NCBI GenBank assembly: GCA_963848175.1
Contig: CAWKCO010000005.1
Span: forward strand, 186,001-250,000
Reading direction: 5' to 3'
Length of the DNA stretch: 64,000 nucleotides
DNA from: JAMZMI01 sp963848175
GTDB taxonomy: Bacteria > Bacteroidota > Bacteroidia > Cytophagales > Cyclobacteriaceae
Shown here: one piece after another, positions 56,132 to 64,000 of the stretch
Layout: each line of letters starts with the position of its first letter
How positions within the stretch are numbered: position 1 is the stretch's first letter
Translations under genes and position numbers: made by a program
Notes under the pieces: model-generated
Database searches by the model: none
What the model was told of the DNA's origin: nothing
What the model saw: the letters and a program-made list of their open reading frames with translations, nothing else

Positions 56132-56494
56132 ATGACAGAAAATTCCATAGACAAGGAATGCCCGGTGATGACCACTTTGAGAGTGATAGGTGGTAAATGG
56201 AAACCAGCCATCCTTTATGAGCTTTTGCAAAATGAAGTCTGTCGGTTTGGTGAATTGAAAAAGAGCGTGGGTATTATCACACAAAAAATGCTTACTCAGC
56301 AGCTTAGAGAGCTGGAAGCTGATGGAATTATAGAGAGAAAAATCTATGCTGAAGTTCCACCCAGAGTAGAGTACAAATTAACAGACTATGGTAAATCCCT
56401 GCGTCTCATTCTGAGTGAAATGGCAGATTGGGGATTGAACCATTTGATGGAAAAACATTCTGAACCTCTCCTTGAATCAACTATTGTAAATTGA
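56132..56494 (+). CDS. HxlR-family transcription regulator
   Basis: 120 residues from the ATG at 56132. CPVMTTLRVIGGKWKPAILY is the HxlR signature with a sensor Cys, then FGELKKSVGIITQKMLTQQL and LEADGIIERKIYAEVPPRVE as the winged helix and wing. It probably represses or activates the divergent NmrA-family gene. Confidence 0.93.
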   Translation: MTENSIDKECPVMTTLRVIGGKWKPAILYELLQNEVCRFGELKKSVGIITQKMLTQQLRELEADGIIERKIYAEVPPRVEYKLTDYGKSLRLILSEMADWGLNHLMEKHSEPLLESTIVN

Positions 56495-56541
56495 TTAGGT
56501 GAAAGTTTTTATTTAGGTCTTAAATGTTTTTCACAATAGTA

Positions 56542-57477
56542 TTAAAACCGCTGACAGAGTCTAATTCCAACATAATTATGATTAGTTGCTTCAGCATTTT
56601 CTTTTTTTCTCCAATACCCAATTACGCCCAGATCAAAGACTTCCCAACTAAACATCACGCCAAGGCGATGCTGCCAAACCCATTTGGTGGCGGCTACAGT
56701 GTAAGGCGATTCCTTGCCAATCAGATTGCCTTGTAGTGTGGCATTATAAAGCACATACTCCATTCCAGGAGAATAGAAAAAGTAAGATTCTATACATTTT
56801 TTCAATCCTTTCCTCTCTCTCAAAATCCCTAATGAGCTGCCTGTGTATGCTGATTTATACAGCGGTTTAAGAGAGCCAGCTCGCATCATCAAATGCGCAC
56901 GTATATTGTTATATACCGTTCCCATATTAAGATTACTTTCAATAGCCATTTCTATAAATGAAGACGAATGTAAAGTCTTTATATGCTGAATCTTCACATC
57001 GATAACAGGGCTGTCCTGTATTTGGTAGCTCCATCCTAAAGGTTTGGGCATTCCAAAGAGTCGATGATAGGCCGTTTGAGCTTCTTTTACCAAAGCTTTT
57101 GGCCCTAGCCAGCCTATTTCCAATTCGGCTTTTAGATAGCTGTTTGATTTTCTGAAATAATATTCGTTTGCGACGCTAGCTGATAAAATTCCAGCGAAAG
57201 GTCTATCCATTTGTTCGATAGATGAAGCTCTAATATAGCCTGGAGTGTAAATTTGATGGTTGAGCTGATAGGTGCGAATGACTTTTGTTTGATTGATAGA
57301 ATCCTTTAGGTAGCGAAATGCAGGATAAATACCGCTACTGTAATACTCGTCGCTAGCACGGTCGCCAGTAAAAATATCATTGTCTACAATCAATCGCCCT
57401 TCAAATTTCAGTGTACTTTGTGCGGTGAGATTGATAAAAGCCAAGCAAGTGAGAGAAAGCAGTAAACCCTTTTTCAT
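56542..57477 (-). CDS. LpxR-like outer-membrane lipid A 3'-deacylase family protein
   Basis: 311 residues with a signal peptide ending LTAQS. RLIVDNDIFTGDRASDEYYS and YPAF hold the Asn/Asp start; RPFAGILSASVANEYYF, ELEIGWLGPKALVKEAQTAY and HRLFGMPKPLGWSYQI hold the His and Gly-Trp motifs of DUF2219/LpxR. A 12-strand barrel is expected. Activity on lipid A is inferred from the family. Confidence 0.83.
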   Translation of the reverse strand: MKKGLLLSLTCLAFINLTAQSTLKFEGRLIVDNDIFTGDRASDEYYSSGIYPAFRYLKDSINQTKVIRTYQLNHQIYTPGYIRASSIEQMDRPFAGILSASVANEYYFRKSNSYLKAELEIGWLGPKALVKEAQTAYHRLFGMPKPLGWSYQIQDSPVIDVKIQHIKTLHSSSFIEMAIESNLNMGTVYNNIRAHLMMRAGSLKPLYKSAYTGSSLGILRERKGLKKCIESYFFYSPGMEYVLYNATLQGNLIGKESPYTVAATKWVWQHRLGVMFSWEVFDLGVIGYWRKKENAEATNHNYVGIRLCQRF

Positions 57478-57516
57478 TGGAGGCCAAAGATAGATATTTG
57501 CTTTTTTCTCTAAGTT

Positions 57517-58623
57517 ATGAACGAAGAATTTTTAAAGGAAAAGCTGAACGAGCGACGTGATGCTGGCAATTTGAGGGTTTTGCCCATCAATAGTGGCTTA
57601 GTTGATTTCGTTTCAAATGATTACCTGGGTCTTTCCAGAAATCCGCTTTTGGGCGATCGAATTAGTCAGCGGATACAGCAAGAGGGGTTTGTAGGAAATG
57701 GGGGCACGGGCAGTAGGTTGTTGTCTGGCAATCATCAGTATTATGATGAGTTGGAAAATTTACTTTGTGATGTCTTTAAGTCAGAAGCTACTCTGGTATG
57801 TAATTCTGGATATGCCGCCAATCAGGCTTTGGTAGCGGCAGTCGCCCAAAAAGGTGACACGGTCATTTATGATATGCTCTCTCATGTGTGTTTGAAAGAA
57901 GGCGCTTGGCTGAGCGCAGCACAAACGGTGGCCTTTCGGCACAATGATTTGGATGATTTGGAAATGAAAATTGGCCAAGCCAGCGGACGGATATTTGTCG
58001 TGACCGAAACCGTTTTTTCTATGGATGGAGATGTTGCACCGCTACAGGATTTGGTGGAGTTGTGCGAAAAACATGGAGCTTACCTTATCGTAGATGAAGC
58101 GCATAGTACAGGGGCTTTTGGTGAAAAGGGCGGGGGACTTCTTATTCAGGAAAATCTTCATGATCGAGTTTTTGCCAGAGTTTATACTTTTGGAAAAGCC
58201 ATGGGTGTGCATGGTGCTTGTGTGGCTGGATCTCAAGTTCTAAAAGACTATTTGGTCAATTTCGGAAGGCCGTTTATTTATACTACTTCGCTTCCTCCGC
58301 ACAGTATTATTAGTATCGTAGAAGCATTTTCCTTTTTGCAAACAAACATCACATTGCAGCAGGATTTGGCTCAAAAAATCAACTTGTTTTGCGAAGCATT
58401 TCCTTCGGCCATTAGTCACACGGCCATCCAGCCGGTAATGATCGGGTCAAATGAAAAAGCAAAAAAACTATCCGCTCAGCTTCAAAATGAAGGCTTTGAT
58501 GTGAGGCCTATATTATCTCCGACTGTTCAGCGTGGGTCTGAGCGACTCAGACTAAGCCTACATATTCACAACACTGATCAGGAAATCAGGGCTTTAGGAG
58601 AAGCACTCTCTCTTTTGGTGTGA
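57517..58623 (+). CDS. bioF: 8-amino-7-oxononanoate synthase
   Basis: 368 residues, PLP enzyme of biotin synthesis. FVSNDYLGLSRNP, GNGGTGSRLLSGNHQYYDEL, VDEAHSTGAFGEKGGGL and the PLP lysine K227 in YTFGKAMGVHGA are all present. It is the first of the biotin genes here and is separated from bioD by a PstS-like gene. Confidence 0.95.
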   Translation: MNEEFLKEKLNERRDAGNLRVLPINSGLVDFVSNDYLGLSRNPLLGDRISQRIQQEGFVGNGGTGSRLLSGNHQYYDELENLLCDVFKSEATLVCNSGYAANQALVAAVAQKGDTVIYDMLSHVCLKEGAWLSAAQTVAFRHNDLDDLEMKIGQASGRIFVVTETVFSMDGDVAPLQDLVELCEKHGAYLIVDEAHSTGAFGEKGGGLLIQENLHDRVFARVYTFGKAMGVHGACVAGSQVLKDYLVNFGRPFIYTTSLPPHSIISIVEAFSFLQTNITLQQDLAQKINLFCEAFPSAISHTAIQPVMIGSNEKAKKLSAQLQNEGFDVRPILSPTVQRGSERLRLSLHIHNTDQEIRALGEALSLLV

Positions 58624-58698
58624 TAATGTTCTTTTTGTCTTAACAAATACTTTCTTTTTCGATAATGGTTAAGAAGTAAAAATGGGGTGTGGCTGGTC

Positions 58699-58706
58699 TA
58701 ATTTCG
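58699..58706 (+). promoter_or_regulatory. promoter-like element TAATTTCG before the PstS-like gene
   Basis: Part of GGCTGGTCTAATTTCGTGG, which recurs before bioD as GGCTGGTATAACTTCGCGG. It is one base from the -7 consensus TAnnTTTG. Could be a promoter or shared regulator site. Confidence 0.35.
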
Positions 58707-58726
58707 TGGCTTAATTACAACCAACC

Positions 58727-59584
58727 ATGAACAAAAATCAGCTTGTTATTTTTATCATTTCTCTCATTGCATTTTCGTGCAGCACTGAGCGAGAACCAAA
58801 GAACTACACCTTACGATTGAAGGGTAGTGAGTCTATGCATGAGGCATTTGAAATGCTTAAGGCCGAATTTGAGCGAGCCCAAGATAGTATTAAAATTACA
58901 ATAGAAGGAGGAGGGAGTTTCACAGGATTGAGTGCTATTAAAGAACGAACTGCCGACATTGGTTTGTCTTCCTATGAGTTTGATTTGGAAGCTGAGCTAG
59001 GAGCAGGGCATGATGTTACTGAGCAGGTAGTGGCTTATGATGGTATCGTCATTATTAGCAACATGAACAATCCTATCAGTAGGATGACCAATGAGCAGGT
59101 TTCAGGTATTTACACAGGTAAAATTACCGATTGGAGTCAAATTGGAGGAGAACCAGGTCGCATTGTTCCTGTAATGAGAGATGAGAACTCTGGGACGCAG
59201 AAGTTTTTTACCGATTATTTTCACGTAAACAAATTCAATCCCCTTGTGCTTATAGAAAAGGAAAACAAGGCCATTGTTTCTCGTGTGCAAGAAAATGAAA
59301 ACGGTATCGGTTTTATTGGCTTTGGATATTTTACTATGGGGACACATAGCGTGGAAATTTCCTCTGGAGATACTCAGGACTCAGCTTTTATATCTCCAAC
59401 TTTCGAAAACTTGGGACAAGGACTTTATCCGCTGAAACGATCCCTTTTGATGTATTACCGTAAGGGAGAAAACCCGGCAGTTCGAGCATTTTTGAAATAT
59501 TTGGGCAGCAATGAGGCACATCTTGTAATCAAAGAACATGGCTTGATCCCGAAAGTAACGGGCGACAGTATGGCCATGAACTAA
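58727..59584 (+). CDS. PstS-like phosphate-binding lipoprotein
   Basis: 285 residues. Lipobox AFSCSTERE, then LRLKGSESMHEAFEMLKAEF and ITIEGGGSFTGLSAIKERTA, the phosphate-binding Ser/Thr/Gly loops, plus VMRDENSGTQKFFTDYF and GIGFIGFGY. A periplasmic solute-binding protein of the PBP2/PstS family; no pstCAB follows. It separates bioF from bioD, so it may be an insertion into a biotin cluster. Confidence 0.87.
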   Translation: MNKNQLVIFIISLIAFSCSTEREPKNYTLRLKGSESMHEAFEMLKAEFERAQDSIKITIEGGGSFTGLSAIKERTADIGLSSYEFDLEAELGAGHDVTEQVVAYDGIVIISNMNNPISRMTNEQVSGIYTGKITDWSQIGGEPGRIVPVMRDENSGTQKFFTDYFHVNKFNPLVLIEKENKAIVSRVQENENGIGFIGFGYFTMGTHSVEISSGDTQDSAFISPTFENLGQGLYPLKRSLLMYYRKGENPAVRAFLKYLGSNEAHLVIKEHGLIPKVTGDSMAMN

Positions 59585-59591
59585 CAATTAG

Positions 59592-59638
59592 TTTCTGGTT
59601 CTTTTGAAGAGATCTTTCGTTTTCAGAAGAACCAGAAA
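59592..59638. terminator. 12-bp inverted repeat between the PstS-like gene and bioD
   Basis: Perfect TTTCTGGTTCTT / AAGAACCAGAAA (59592-59603 with 59627-59638), 23-nt loop, no strong T-run. It may end the PstS-like transcript or be a regulator site. Confidence 0.45.
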
Positions 59639-59653
59639 TCCTTTAGGCTGGTA

Positions 59654-59661
59654 TAACTTCG
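59654..59661 (+). promoter_or_regulatory. promoter-like element TAACTTCG before bioD
   Basis: Lies within a 19-base motif shared with 58692-58710 (16 of 19 identical). The ATG of bioD follows 4 bp later, which would make the transcript almost leaderless if this is the -7 box. Confidence 0.35.
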
Positions 59662-59665
59662 CGGA

Positions 59666-60274
59666 ATGAATTATTTCGTAACAGCCATTGGTACTGATTC
59701 AGGAAAAACGGTGGTAAGCGCCATTCTCACGCAAATGCTTACAGCCGATTATTGGAAGCCCATTCAGGCGGGTTTTCCCACAGATACTTCTAGTGTTCGA
59801 CTACTCGTGTCCAATGCTATTTCAGCATTTCACCCTGAGGCCTATCTTTTACAAACCCCAGCCTCACCACATGCCGCCGCAAAGGTTGAAAACATTGATA
59901 TTAGCTTAGATCATATTTTGCTACCACAAACCAGCAATGATTTGGTGATAGAAGGAGCGGGGGGAGCCCTCGTTCCTATCAACGATCAAGAGGTGGTTAT
60001 TGATATTGCTACCAAATTTGAGATGCCTGTAGTAGTGGTTGCTAACCTTTATTTGGGGAGTATTAATCACACTTTACTTACGGCAGAAGCATTCAAGAGT
60101 AGGGGCGTGGAGGTGAAAGGAGTGGTGTTCAATGGTGAAAGCAATCCTGAGAGTGAGCGTATCATTTTGCTCAAGACGGGATGGAAGCTTCTTTTGCGAT
60201 TGCCAAAAGAAACGGTTGTGAATGAAGAAGTGGTAGCTAAGTACGCAGAAGAATTGAAGAAAAATTGGGAATGA
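59666..60274 (+). CDS. bioD: dethiobiotin synthetase
   Basis: 202 residues. GTDSGKTVVSAILTQML is the Walker A loop; DLVIEGAGGALVPIND and VVVANLYLGSINHTLLTAEA match BioD. It makes dethiobiotin from diaminopelargonate, CO2 and ATP. Its stop overlaps the bioA start. Confidence 0.94.
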   Translation: MNYFVTAIGTDSGKTVVSAILTQMLTADYWKPIQAGFPTDTSSVRLLVSNAISAFHPEAYLLQTPASPHAAAKVENIDISLDHILLPQTSNDLVIEGAGGALVPINDQEVVIDIATKFEMPVVVVANLYLGSINHTLLTAEAFKSRGVEVKGVVFNGESNPESERIILLKTGWKLLLRLPKETVVNEEVVAKYAEELKKNWE

Positions 60275-61557
60275 GCAAGTTAGAAGAAGCAGATAGAGCT
60301 AATATTTGGCATCCATTTTCGCCGTTGGCCAGTAGTCAGCCGATAGCCATCAAAAAGGCCAAGGGCGTTTATTTGTATACTTATGATGGCCGCAAGATTA
60401 TTGATGCCATTTCTTCCTGGTGGGTTAATATTCATGGGCATAGCCATAGAAAAATTTCTAAAGCCATCAGTCGGCAAGCAGCGAAAGTGGAGCAGGTGAT
60501 CTTTGCAGGATTTACGCATAAACCTGCCATTGACCTATCTAAAACGTTGAAGAAAATCCTTCCTGGAAATATCTCGCGTGTTTTTTTCTCTGATGATGGG
60601 AGTACGTCGGTAGAAGTTGCATTGAAACTGTCTATCCAATATTGGTACAATCAAGGTGCGCCACGACGTAAAATTATCGCGCTGGAAGGAGCTTATCATG
60701 GCGATACTTTTGGCAGTATGTCGGTGGCGGAGCGAAACATTTTCTCTGCACCCTTCGATCAGCATTTGTTTGATGTGAGTTTTATCCCTTTCCCTGTGGG
60801 GGATGGTGCTGCTTCTATTGAAGCAATGAAAACACTCGTATCTGAGGAGACAGCTGCGTTTATTTTTGAGCCACTCGTGCAAGGAGCCGCTGGGATGCAG
60901 ATGTACGCACCTGAGATTTTAGATCAGTTGATTGATATCGCCAAAGCCAAAGATGTAGTCTGTATAGCTGATGAAGTGATGACTGGCTTTGGCCGAACGG
61001 GTAAAATGTTCGCAAGTGATTATCTGCGCAATGAACCTGATTTATATTGTTTATCCAAAGGGATAACTGGAGGCTATCTACCGATGGGAGTCACTGCGGT
61101 GAGCGAGCGCGTGATCTCTGCTTTTGATGTTGAGGATCGAAGCAAAACCTTCTTTCATGGCCACAGCTACACGGGCAATCCCTTGGCATGCGCAGCGGCT
61201 AATGCGAGTATGGCTTTGCTGATGGGTAAAAAATGTCAGGCCGATATAGCACGAATAGAAAATAGCCATCAGGTCTATCGAGAGACGTTAAAAACCACGC
61301 CACAGGTAAAAGAGATTCGTCAACGAGGGACGATCTTGGCTATTGAGCTTCATGCGGATGACGCAGGCTATACTAGCGCTCTAAAGGATACGATCTACGA
61401 TTATTTTATGGCGCGAAATTTATTGCTGCGCCCTTTGGGAAATGTTATATACATTTTGCCTCCTTATGTGATTACCAATAACGAATTACAAACGCTATAT
61501 GCTGCAATTGATGATTTTTTGGTTTTTTTGAAGGAGAAGGTAGAGGAAGGCGGTTAG
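60271..61557 (+). CDS. bioA: adenosylmethionine-8-amino-7-oxononanoate aminotransferase
   Basis: 428 residues from the ATG at 60271 (overlap ATGA with bioD). NIWHPFSPLAS, ISSWWVNIHGHSHRKI, EGAYHGDTFGSMSV and IADEVMTGFGRTGKMFAS are BioA motifs; the PLP lysine is K263 in CLSKGITGGYLPMG. Enzyme of biotin synthesis. bioB is not in this window. Confidence 0.95.
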   Translation: MSKLEEADRANIWHPFSPLASSQPIAIKKAKGVYLYTYDGRKIIDAISSWWVNIHGHSHRKISKAISRQAAKVEQVIFAGFTHKPAIDLSKTLKKILPGNISRVFFSDDGSTSVEVALKLSIQYWYNQGAPRRKIIALEGAYHGDTFGSMSVAERNIFSAPFDQHLFDVSFIPFPVGDGAASIEAMKTLVSEETAAFIFEPLVQGAAGMQMYAPEILDQLIDIAKAKDVVCIADEVMTGFGRTGKMFASDYLRNEPDLYCLSKGITGGYLPMGVTAVSERVISAFDVEDRSKTFFHGHSYTGNPLACAAANASMALLMGKKCQADIARIENSHQVYRETLKTTPQVKEIRQRGTILAIELHADDAGYTSALKDTIYDYFMARNLLLRPLGNVIYILPPYVITNNELQTLYAAIDDFLVFLKEKVEEGG

Positions 61558-61560
61558 TTA

Positions 61561-61839
61561 TTACAGCGTGATGTTGAATAATTTGTTATAGATGTCTTTG
61601 CGGTGTGCTATTGCTGTGATCAGTATTTCATTCGCAGACTCAATTTTATAGATAATGCGATAGTTGCCAAGTCGTATTTTGTAGCGATCTGGGTAACCTT
61701 TTAGTTTTCCATCGTTTGGTATCTCTTCTAGAGTGTTGAGCAGAGCGATATTGTCTATTATGGTTGTGATTTTTAGGCGAGTATTTTGAGGGAGTTTTTT
61801 GAACGTCTTGTTGGCACTTCCTTTTAAATTAACTAGCAT
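61561..61839 (-). CDS. RelE/ParE-superfamily toxin
   Basis: 92 residues. KTFKKLPQNTRLKITTIIDN, GKLKGYPDRYKIRLGNYRII and IAHRKDIYN match the RelE/ParE fold (RLGNYRIIYKI is the core strand). Ribosome-dependent mRNA cleavage is the usual role. It ends 3 bp from the bioA stop and follows its antitoxin by 3 bp. Confidence 0.88.
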   Translation of the reverse strand: MLVNLKGSANKTFKKLPQNTRLKITTIIDNIALLNTLEEIPNDGKLKGYPDRYKIRLGNYRIIYKIESANEILITAIAHRKDIYNKLFNITL

Positions 61840-61842
61840 GGA

Positions 61843-62130
61843 TTACATGGCCTTTTTCGCTTCATTCCAACTAATGGTCTCCTCTTCTTTTTCAGCTTCT
61901 AGACTCATTTCCCCCAAGACCTTGTCCTCCAATTCATCCGCCCGAATGATATCCATCAACTTCTCTATTTCATCCAATGAAAATTTATTTTGCTTACGCT
62001 TAGTATAGAATGAGACTCTATCCATTCCCATTTGTTCTTCTATCCACGCTATCTTATAGCCACTGGCTTTAATCAGTTTATCAATATTGTTAGTTATTGC
62101 TCGATAATTTTTTATAGTGTGAGATATCAT
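61843..62130 (-). CDS. antitoxin partner of the RelE-like toxin
   Basis: 95 residues. The N-terminal half looks like a Cro/C1-type helix-turn-helix (YKIAWIEEQMGMDRVSFYTK); the acidic C-terminal half (EAEKEEETISWNEAKKAM) is the likely toxin-binding part. Its stop is 3 bp before the toxin start. First gene of the pair. Confidence 0.75.
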   Translation of the reverse strand: MISHTIKNYRAITNNIDKLIKASGYKIAWIEEQMGMDRVSFYTKRKQNKFSLDEIEKLMDIIRADELEDKVLGEMSLEAEKEEETISWNEAKKAM

Positions 62131-62464
62131 TTTATTAGCTTTATTGCTAGTAATTATTTAGCATTTATCAAAAGTAGGAAATTTCCACAACAATCAATAC
62201 CAAAGAGTTAAGAAATAGTTTTCTTATGATTGGCACTAGCTACGAAACCTAAATTTATCCTTATCAGTCGAGTATGGAATGGAGTTTTACCTTTGTAAAA
62301 ACACCTGAACTGTTGATTTTAAAGTGAACTCCAGCGATTTTAAGAATATGAAATTATGTTGAGTAATTGTTTTACGACTTGTTTTATGATTTTTAAAAGG
62401 GAATGGGGATGACATTTGAAACTCAAAGTAAAATAAACCAAAAAGGATATTTCTAGTAAAGGCC
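62131..62464. other. intergenic, no gene seen
   Basis: 334 bp between divergent genes, AT-rich, with stops in all frames. It presumably holds the promoters of both flanking units. Confidence 0.4.
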
Positions 62465-62668
62465 ATGAAAGAATTTGACTTGTCTGGAGAGGTTCTCGAC
62501 ATGCATCGTGATCACTTTCTCTTTCAGATTTACTCTAGACTGTCTTATAAGGATTTAAAGCAGCTCAAGAAAACGGTTAAAAAACTAAGAGTCGTCGAAG
62601 GTGAACTTCTAGAAGGCATTGTGTCTGTCAAATTCGATCACATAGAACTAAGTTTTTCAAGAATGTGA
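62465..62668 (+). CDS. small hypothetical protein
   Basis: 67 residues: MKEFDLSGEVLDMHRDHFLF, then a basic, helical LKQLKKTVKKLRVVEGELLE and a beta-like IVSVKFDHIELSFS. No signal peptide. Family not recognised. It is 131 bp upstream of higB and might be a separate small regulator. A real gene is plausible from its composition only. Confidence 0.4.
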   Translation: MKEFDLSGEVLDMHRDHFLFQIYSRLSYKDLKQLKKTVKKLRVVEGELLEGIVSVKFDHIELSFSRM

Positions 62669-62765
62669 TGCCTAAGAGGCAATATTTAGATATTGCAAAG
62701 CGACCAACAAAACGCTCTACTATAAAAAAAACAGATTATTTTTCTTCTTATTGTATAGTGGAATT

Positions 62766-62794
62766 AAAATATACTATTTTTATAAAATACTATT
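62766..62794 (+). promoter_or_regulatory. candidate higBA operator
   Basis: Palindrome AAAATA-tac-TATTTT (62766-62780) and a repeated ATACTATT (62771-62778 and 62787-62794), directly before the higB ATG. Autorepression by HigA is usual for this family; the assignment is inferred. Confidence 0.4.
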
Positions 62795-62799
62795 CTATT

Positions 62800-63081
62800 A
62801 TGATAGTAAGTTTTAGTTGTAAAGACACAGAAAAAGTAGCTAACGGACAGTGGACGAAAAAGTGGGGTGATGAAGTGCGGAATGTGGCTATGAGACGACT
62901 TAGCTACTTGGCTGCAGCAATCGATTTGCAAGACTTGAGAATACCACCATCGAACCGTTTGCATCCTATAAAGGATGATTTGAAAGGCTACCACTCTATA
63001 AGTATCAATATGCAATGGAGGATAATCTTCAAATGGCAAAATGGCAATGCCTACGATGTTAAGATTATGGATTCTCACTAA
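62800..63081 (+). CDS. higB: HigB-like toxin
   Basis: 93 residues from the ATG at 62800; a longer frame upstream is not family-like. MIVSFSCKDTEKVANGQWTK, then RRLSYLAAAIDLQDLRIPPS and the RelE-superfamily core YHSISINMQWRIIFKWQNGN, ending VKIMDSH. A ribosome-dependent mRNA interferase. Toxin-first order, typical of higBA. Confidence 0.93.
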   Translation: MIVSFSCKDTEKVANGQWTKKWGDEVRNVAMRRLSYLAAAIDLQDLRIPPSNRLHPIKDDLKGYHSISINMQWRIIFKWQNGNAYDVKIMDSH

Positions 63082-63091
63082 AAAAAGTAAC

Positions 63092-63388
63092 ATGGAAAAG
63101 CTAATGAATATTCACCCAGGGAAAATCTTATTAAAGGATTTTTTGGAACCAATGGGTATTACAGCTTATAGGCTGTCTAAGTCTATTGGGGTGCAACAAA
63201 CTAGGATTAGCCAAATAATAAAGGGGAACACCAGTATAACCGCGGATATGGCAACTAGACTTGGTAAATTTTTTGGTACGTCTGCGGAAGTGTGGATGAA
63301 CCTACAATCTCAATATGACATAAGAAAGGTTAAACATCAAAATCATGCTATGTTGGAAGAAATCAAACCTATGCAGATTTCAATCTGA
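63092..63388 (+). CDS. higA: HigA-family antitoxin
   Basis: 98 residues from the ATG at 63092, 10 bp after higB. NIHPGKILLKDFLEPMGITA and YRLSKSIGVQQTRISQIIKG form the Xre-type helix-turn-helix; TADMATRLGKFFGTSAEVWM is the HigA/VapI signature. It binds the toxin and the operator. Confidence 0.93.
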   Translation: MEKLMNIHPGKILLKDFLEPMGITAYRLSKSIGVQQTRISQIIKGNTSITADMATRLGKFFGTSAEVWMNLQSQYDIRKVKHQNHAMLEEIKPMQISI

Positions 63389-63544
63389 TTTAGCATAATC
63401 CTGCCAAAAGTAATCCATCAAAGAATGGATAGTTTCTCTAGCGCCGTGCTATCCAAACATGTATCATGTGTGCAGAGAAAGAAGCACTGAGCAATTTAGA
63501 CACAAGTCCCTAGGAGATGTTTGCCTATTTTTAGGTATTAGACA

Positions 63545-63578
63545 ATAAAAAAGCCCTTACAAATGGATGTAAGGGCTT
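63545..63578 (-). terminator. terminator after tRNA-Asp
   Basis: Perfect 10-bp stem AAGCCCTTAC / GTAAGGGCTT (63551-63560 with 63569-63578), followed on the minus strand by a T-run. It lies 8 bp after the tRNA. Confidence 0.88.
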
Positions 63579-63586
63579 GATGTTCT

Positions 63587-63663
63587 TGGCGGTATGGACG
63601 GGACTCGAACCCGCGACCTCCTGCGTGACAGGCAGGCATTCTAACCAGCTGAACTACCACACC
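63587..63663 (-). tRNA. tRNA-Asp (GTC)
   Basis: 77 nt including an encoded CCA. The acceptor stem GGTGTGG pairs with CCATACC (one G-U); the anticodon loop CTGTCAC carries GTC; the T-loop GTTCGAGTC is canonical. A terminator follows. Confidence 0.97.
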
Positions 63664-63804
63664 AAGAAAATTTCATGTTTTAGCTTTGTTTAAGAAGCTT
63701 CTTTCATGCCGTTCGTTTAACGTGATGCAAAAGTATATCGTTGTTTTTTCAAATGCAACATCTTAATTCAATTAAATTGAAGTAATTATCCACATTTCAA
63801 AATC

Positions 63805-63831
63805 TTGAAATCTTATTTCTTTCTACATTTG
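63805..63831 (+). promoter_or_regulatory. promoter of accA
   Basis: TTG at 63805-63807 and an exact TAnnTTTG (TACATTTG, 63824-63831), 16 bp apart and 20 bp before the accA ATG. Fits the Bacteroidota consensus, though with slightly short spacing. Confidence 0.5.
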
Positions 63832-63851
63832 TGCCGAACAAAATAGGAACT

Positions 63852-64000
63852 ATGCATTTAGATTTCGAAAAGCCAATCGTTGAGTTGGAAACCAAGCTAG
63901 CAGATATGAAACTGCTCGCTCAACAAAGTGATGTGGACGTATCCGACGCTGTGAAGAAATTGGAAGAAAAAATCAACAATTTGAAGGAAGAGACATTTCA
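63852..64000 (+). CDS. accA: acetyl-CoA carboxylase carboxyltransferase alpha subunit (5' part)
   Basis: The first 49 codons only, cut by the window end. MHLDFEKPIVELETKLADMK and the following coiled, charged VSDAVKKLEEKINNLKEE are the N-terminus of AccA. It makes malonyl-CoA together with AccD. Confidence 0.87.
   Translation, partial: MHLDFEKPIVELETKLADMKLLAQQSDVDVSDAVKKLEEKINNLKEETF

Overview
The window reads as the chromosome of a gliding, type IX secretion-capable member of the Bacteroidota, most likely a marine Cytophagia-type organism. The basis is gldC, a T9SS C-terminal sorting domain, a CarboxypepD_reg-TonB receptor, many SPII lipoproteins, DUF3098/DUF4112/DUF2147 proteins, TAnnTTTG-type promoters and few clear Shine-Dalgarno sites. 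No sequence search was run; family names come from recognised motifs.

Layout. (1) 1.4-7.6 kb, minus strand: threonine and isoleucine entry genes ilvA-thrA-thrB-thrC, with a structured leader before thrA. (2) 7.7-13.1 kb: a VapBC-like pair, a lipoprotein plus secreted repeat protein, a LuxR-type membrane regulator and a DUF4112 protein. (3) 13.3-19.7 kb, minus strand: branched-chain amino acid operon ilvE-ilvD-ilvB-ilvN-ilvC. It is preceded by a 27-codon leader peptide rich in Ile/Val/Leu codons and by a terminator with a competing antiterminator, which together form a complete transcription attenuator. (4) 20.2-32.4 kb: a polymorphic-toxin island. It holds an S74-type protein, a T9SS stub, a large SpvB/FG-GAP/RHS protein, and then a series of five toxin tips or tip remnants, each followed by a small secreted or membrane protein that is a candidate immunity gene. 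Two 36-bp repeats of the start of a DUF1801 gene bracket the island. (5) 33.7-38.8 kb: a tandemly duplicated Phd antitoxin with a PIN toxin, overlapping a ligase-associated DExH helicase, two DUF2147 genes (one broken) and a PdeM-like phosphoesterase. (6) 38.9-46 kb: ECF sigma factor and membrane partner, ftsX, DUF3098, uppP, truB, ribF, two M48-type lipoproteins (one without the catalytic Glu) and gldC. (7) 46-57.5 kb: TonB receptor, potassium channel, fasciclin lipoprotein, 5-oxoprolinase pxpABC, ArsC-like reductase, quinone oxidoreductase, NmrA/HxlR divergent pair and LpxR-like protein. (8) 57.5-61.6 kb: biotin genes bioF, bioD and bioA, with a PstS-like lipoprotein between bioF and bioD. 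(9) 61.6-64 kb: two more toxin-antitoxin loci, tRNA-Asp and the start of accA.

A property of the whole window is that otherwise well-conserved genes (thrA, thrB, ilvA, uppP, pdeM, the sigma-factor partner and the large rhs gene) carry single-base frameshifts, nearly all of the +1 type. The encoded residues stay canonical on both sides of each break. This looks more like consensus-sequence error than biological decay, and gene integrity here should be read with that in mind.

The two most interesting systems are the ilv attenuator (19.57-19.73 kb) and the Rhs tip/immunity array (27-32.25 kb).
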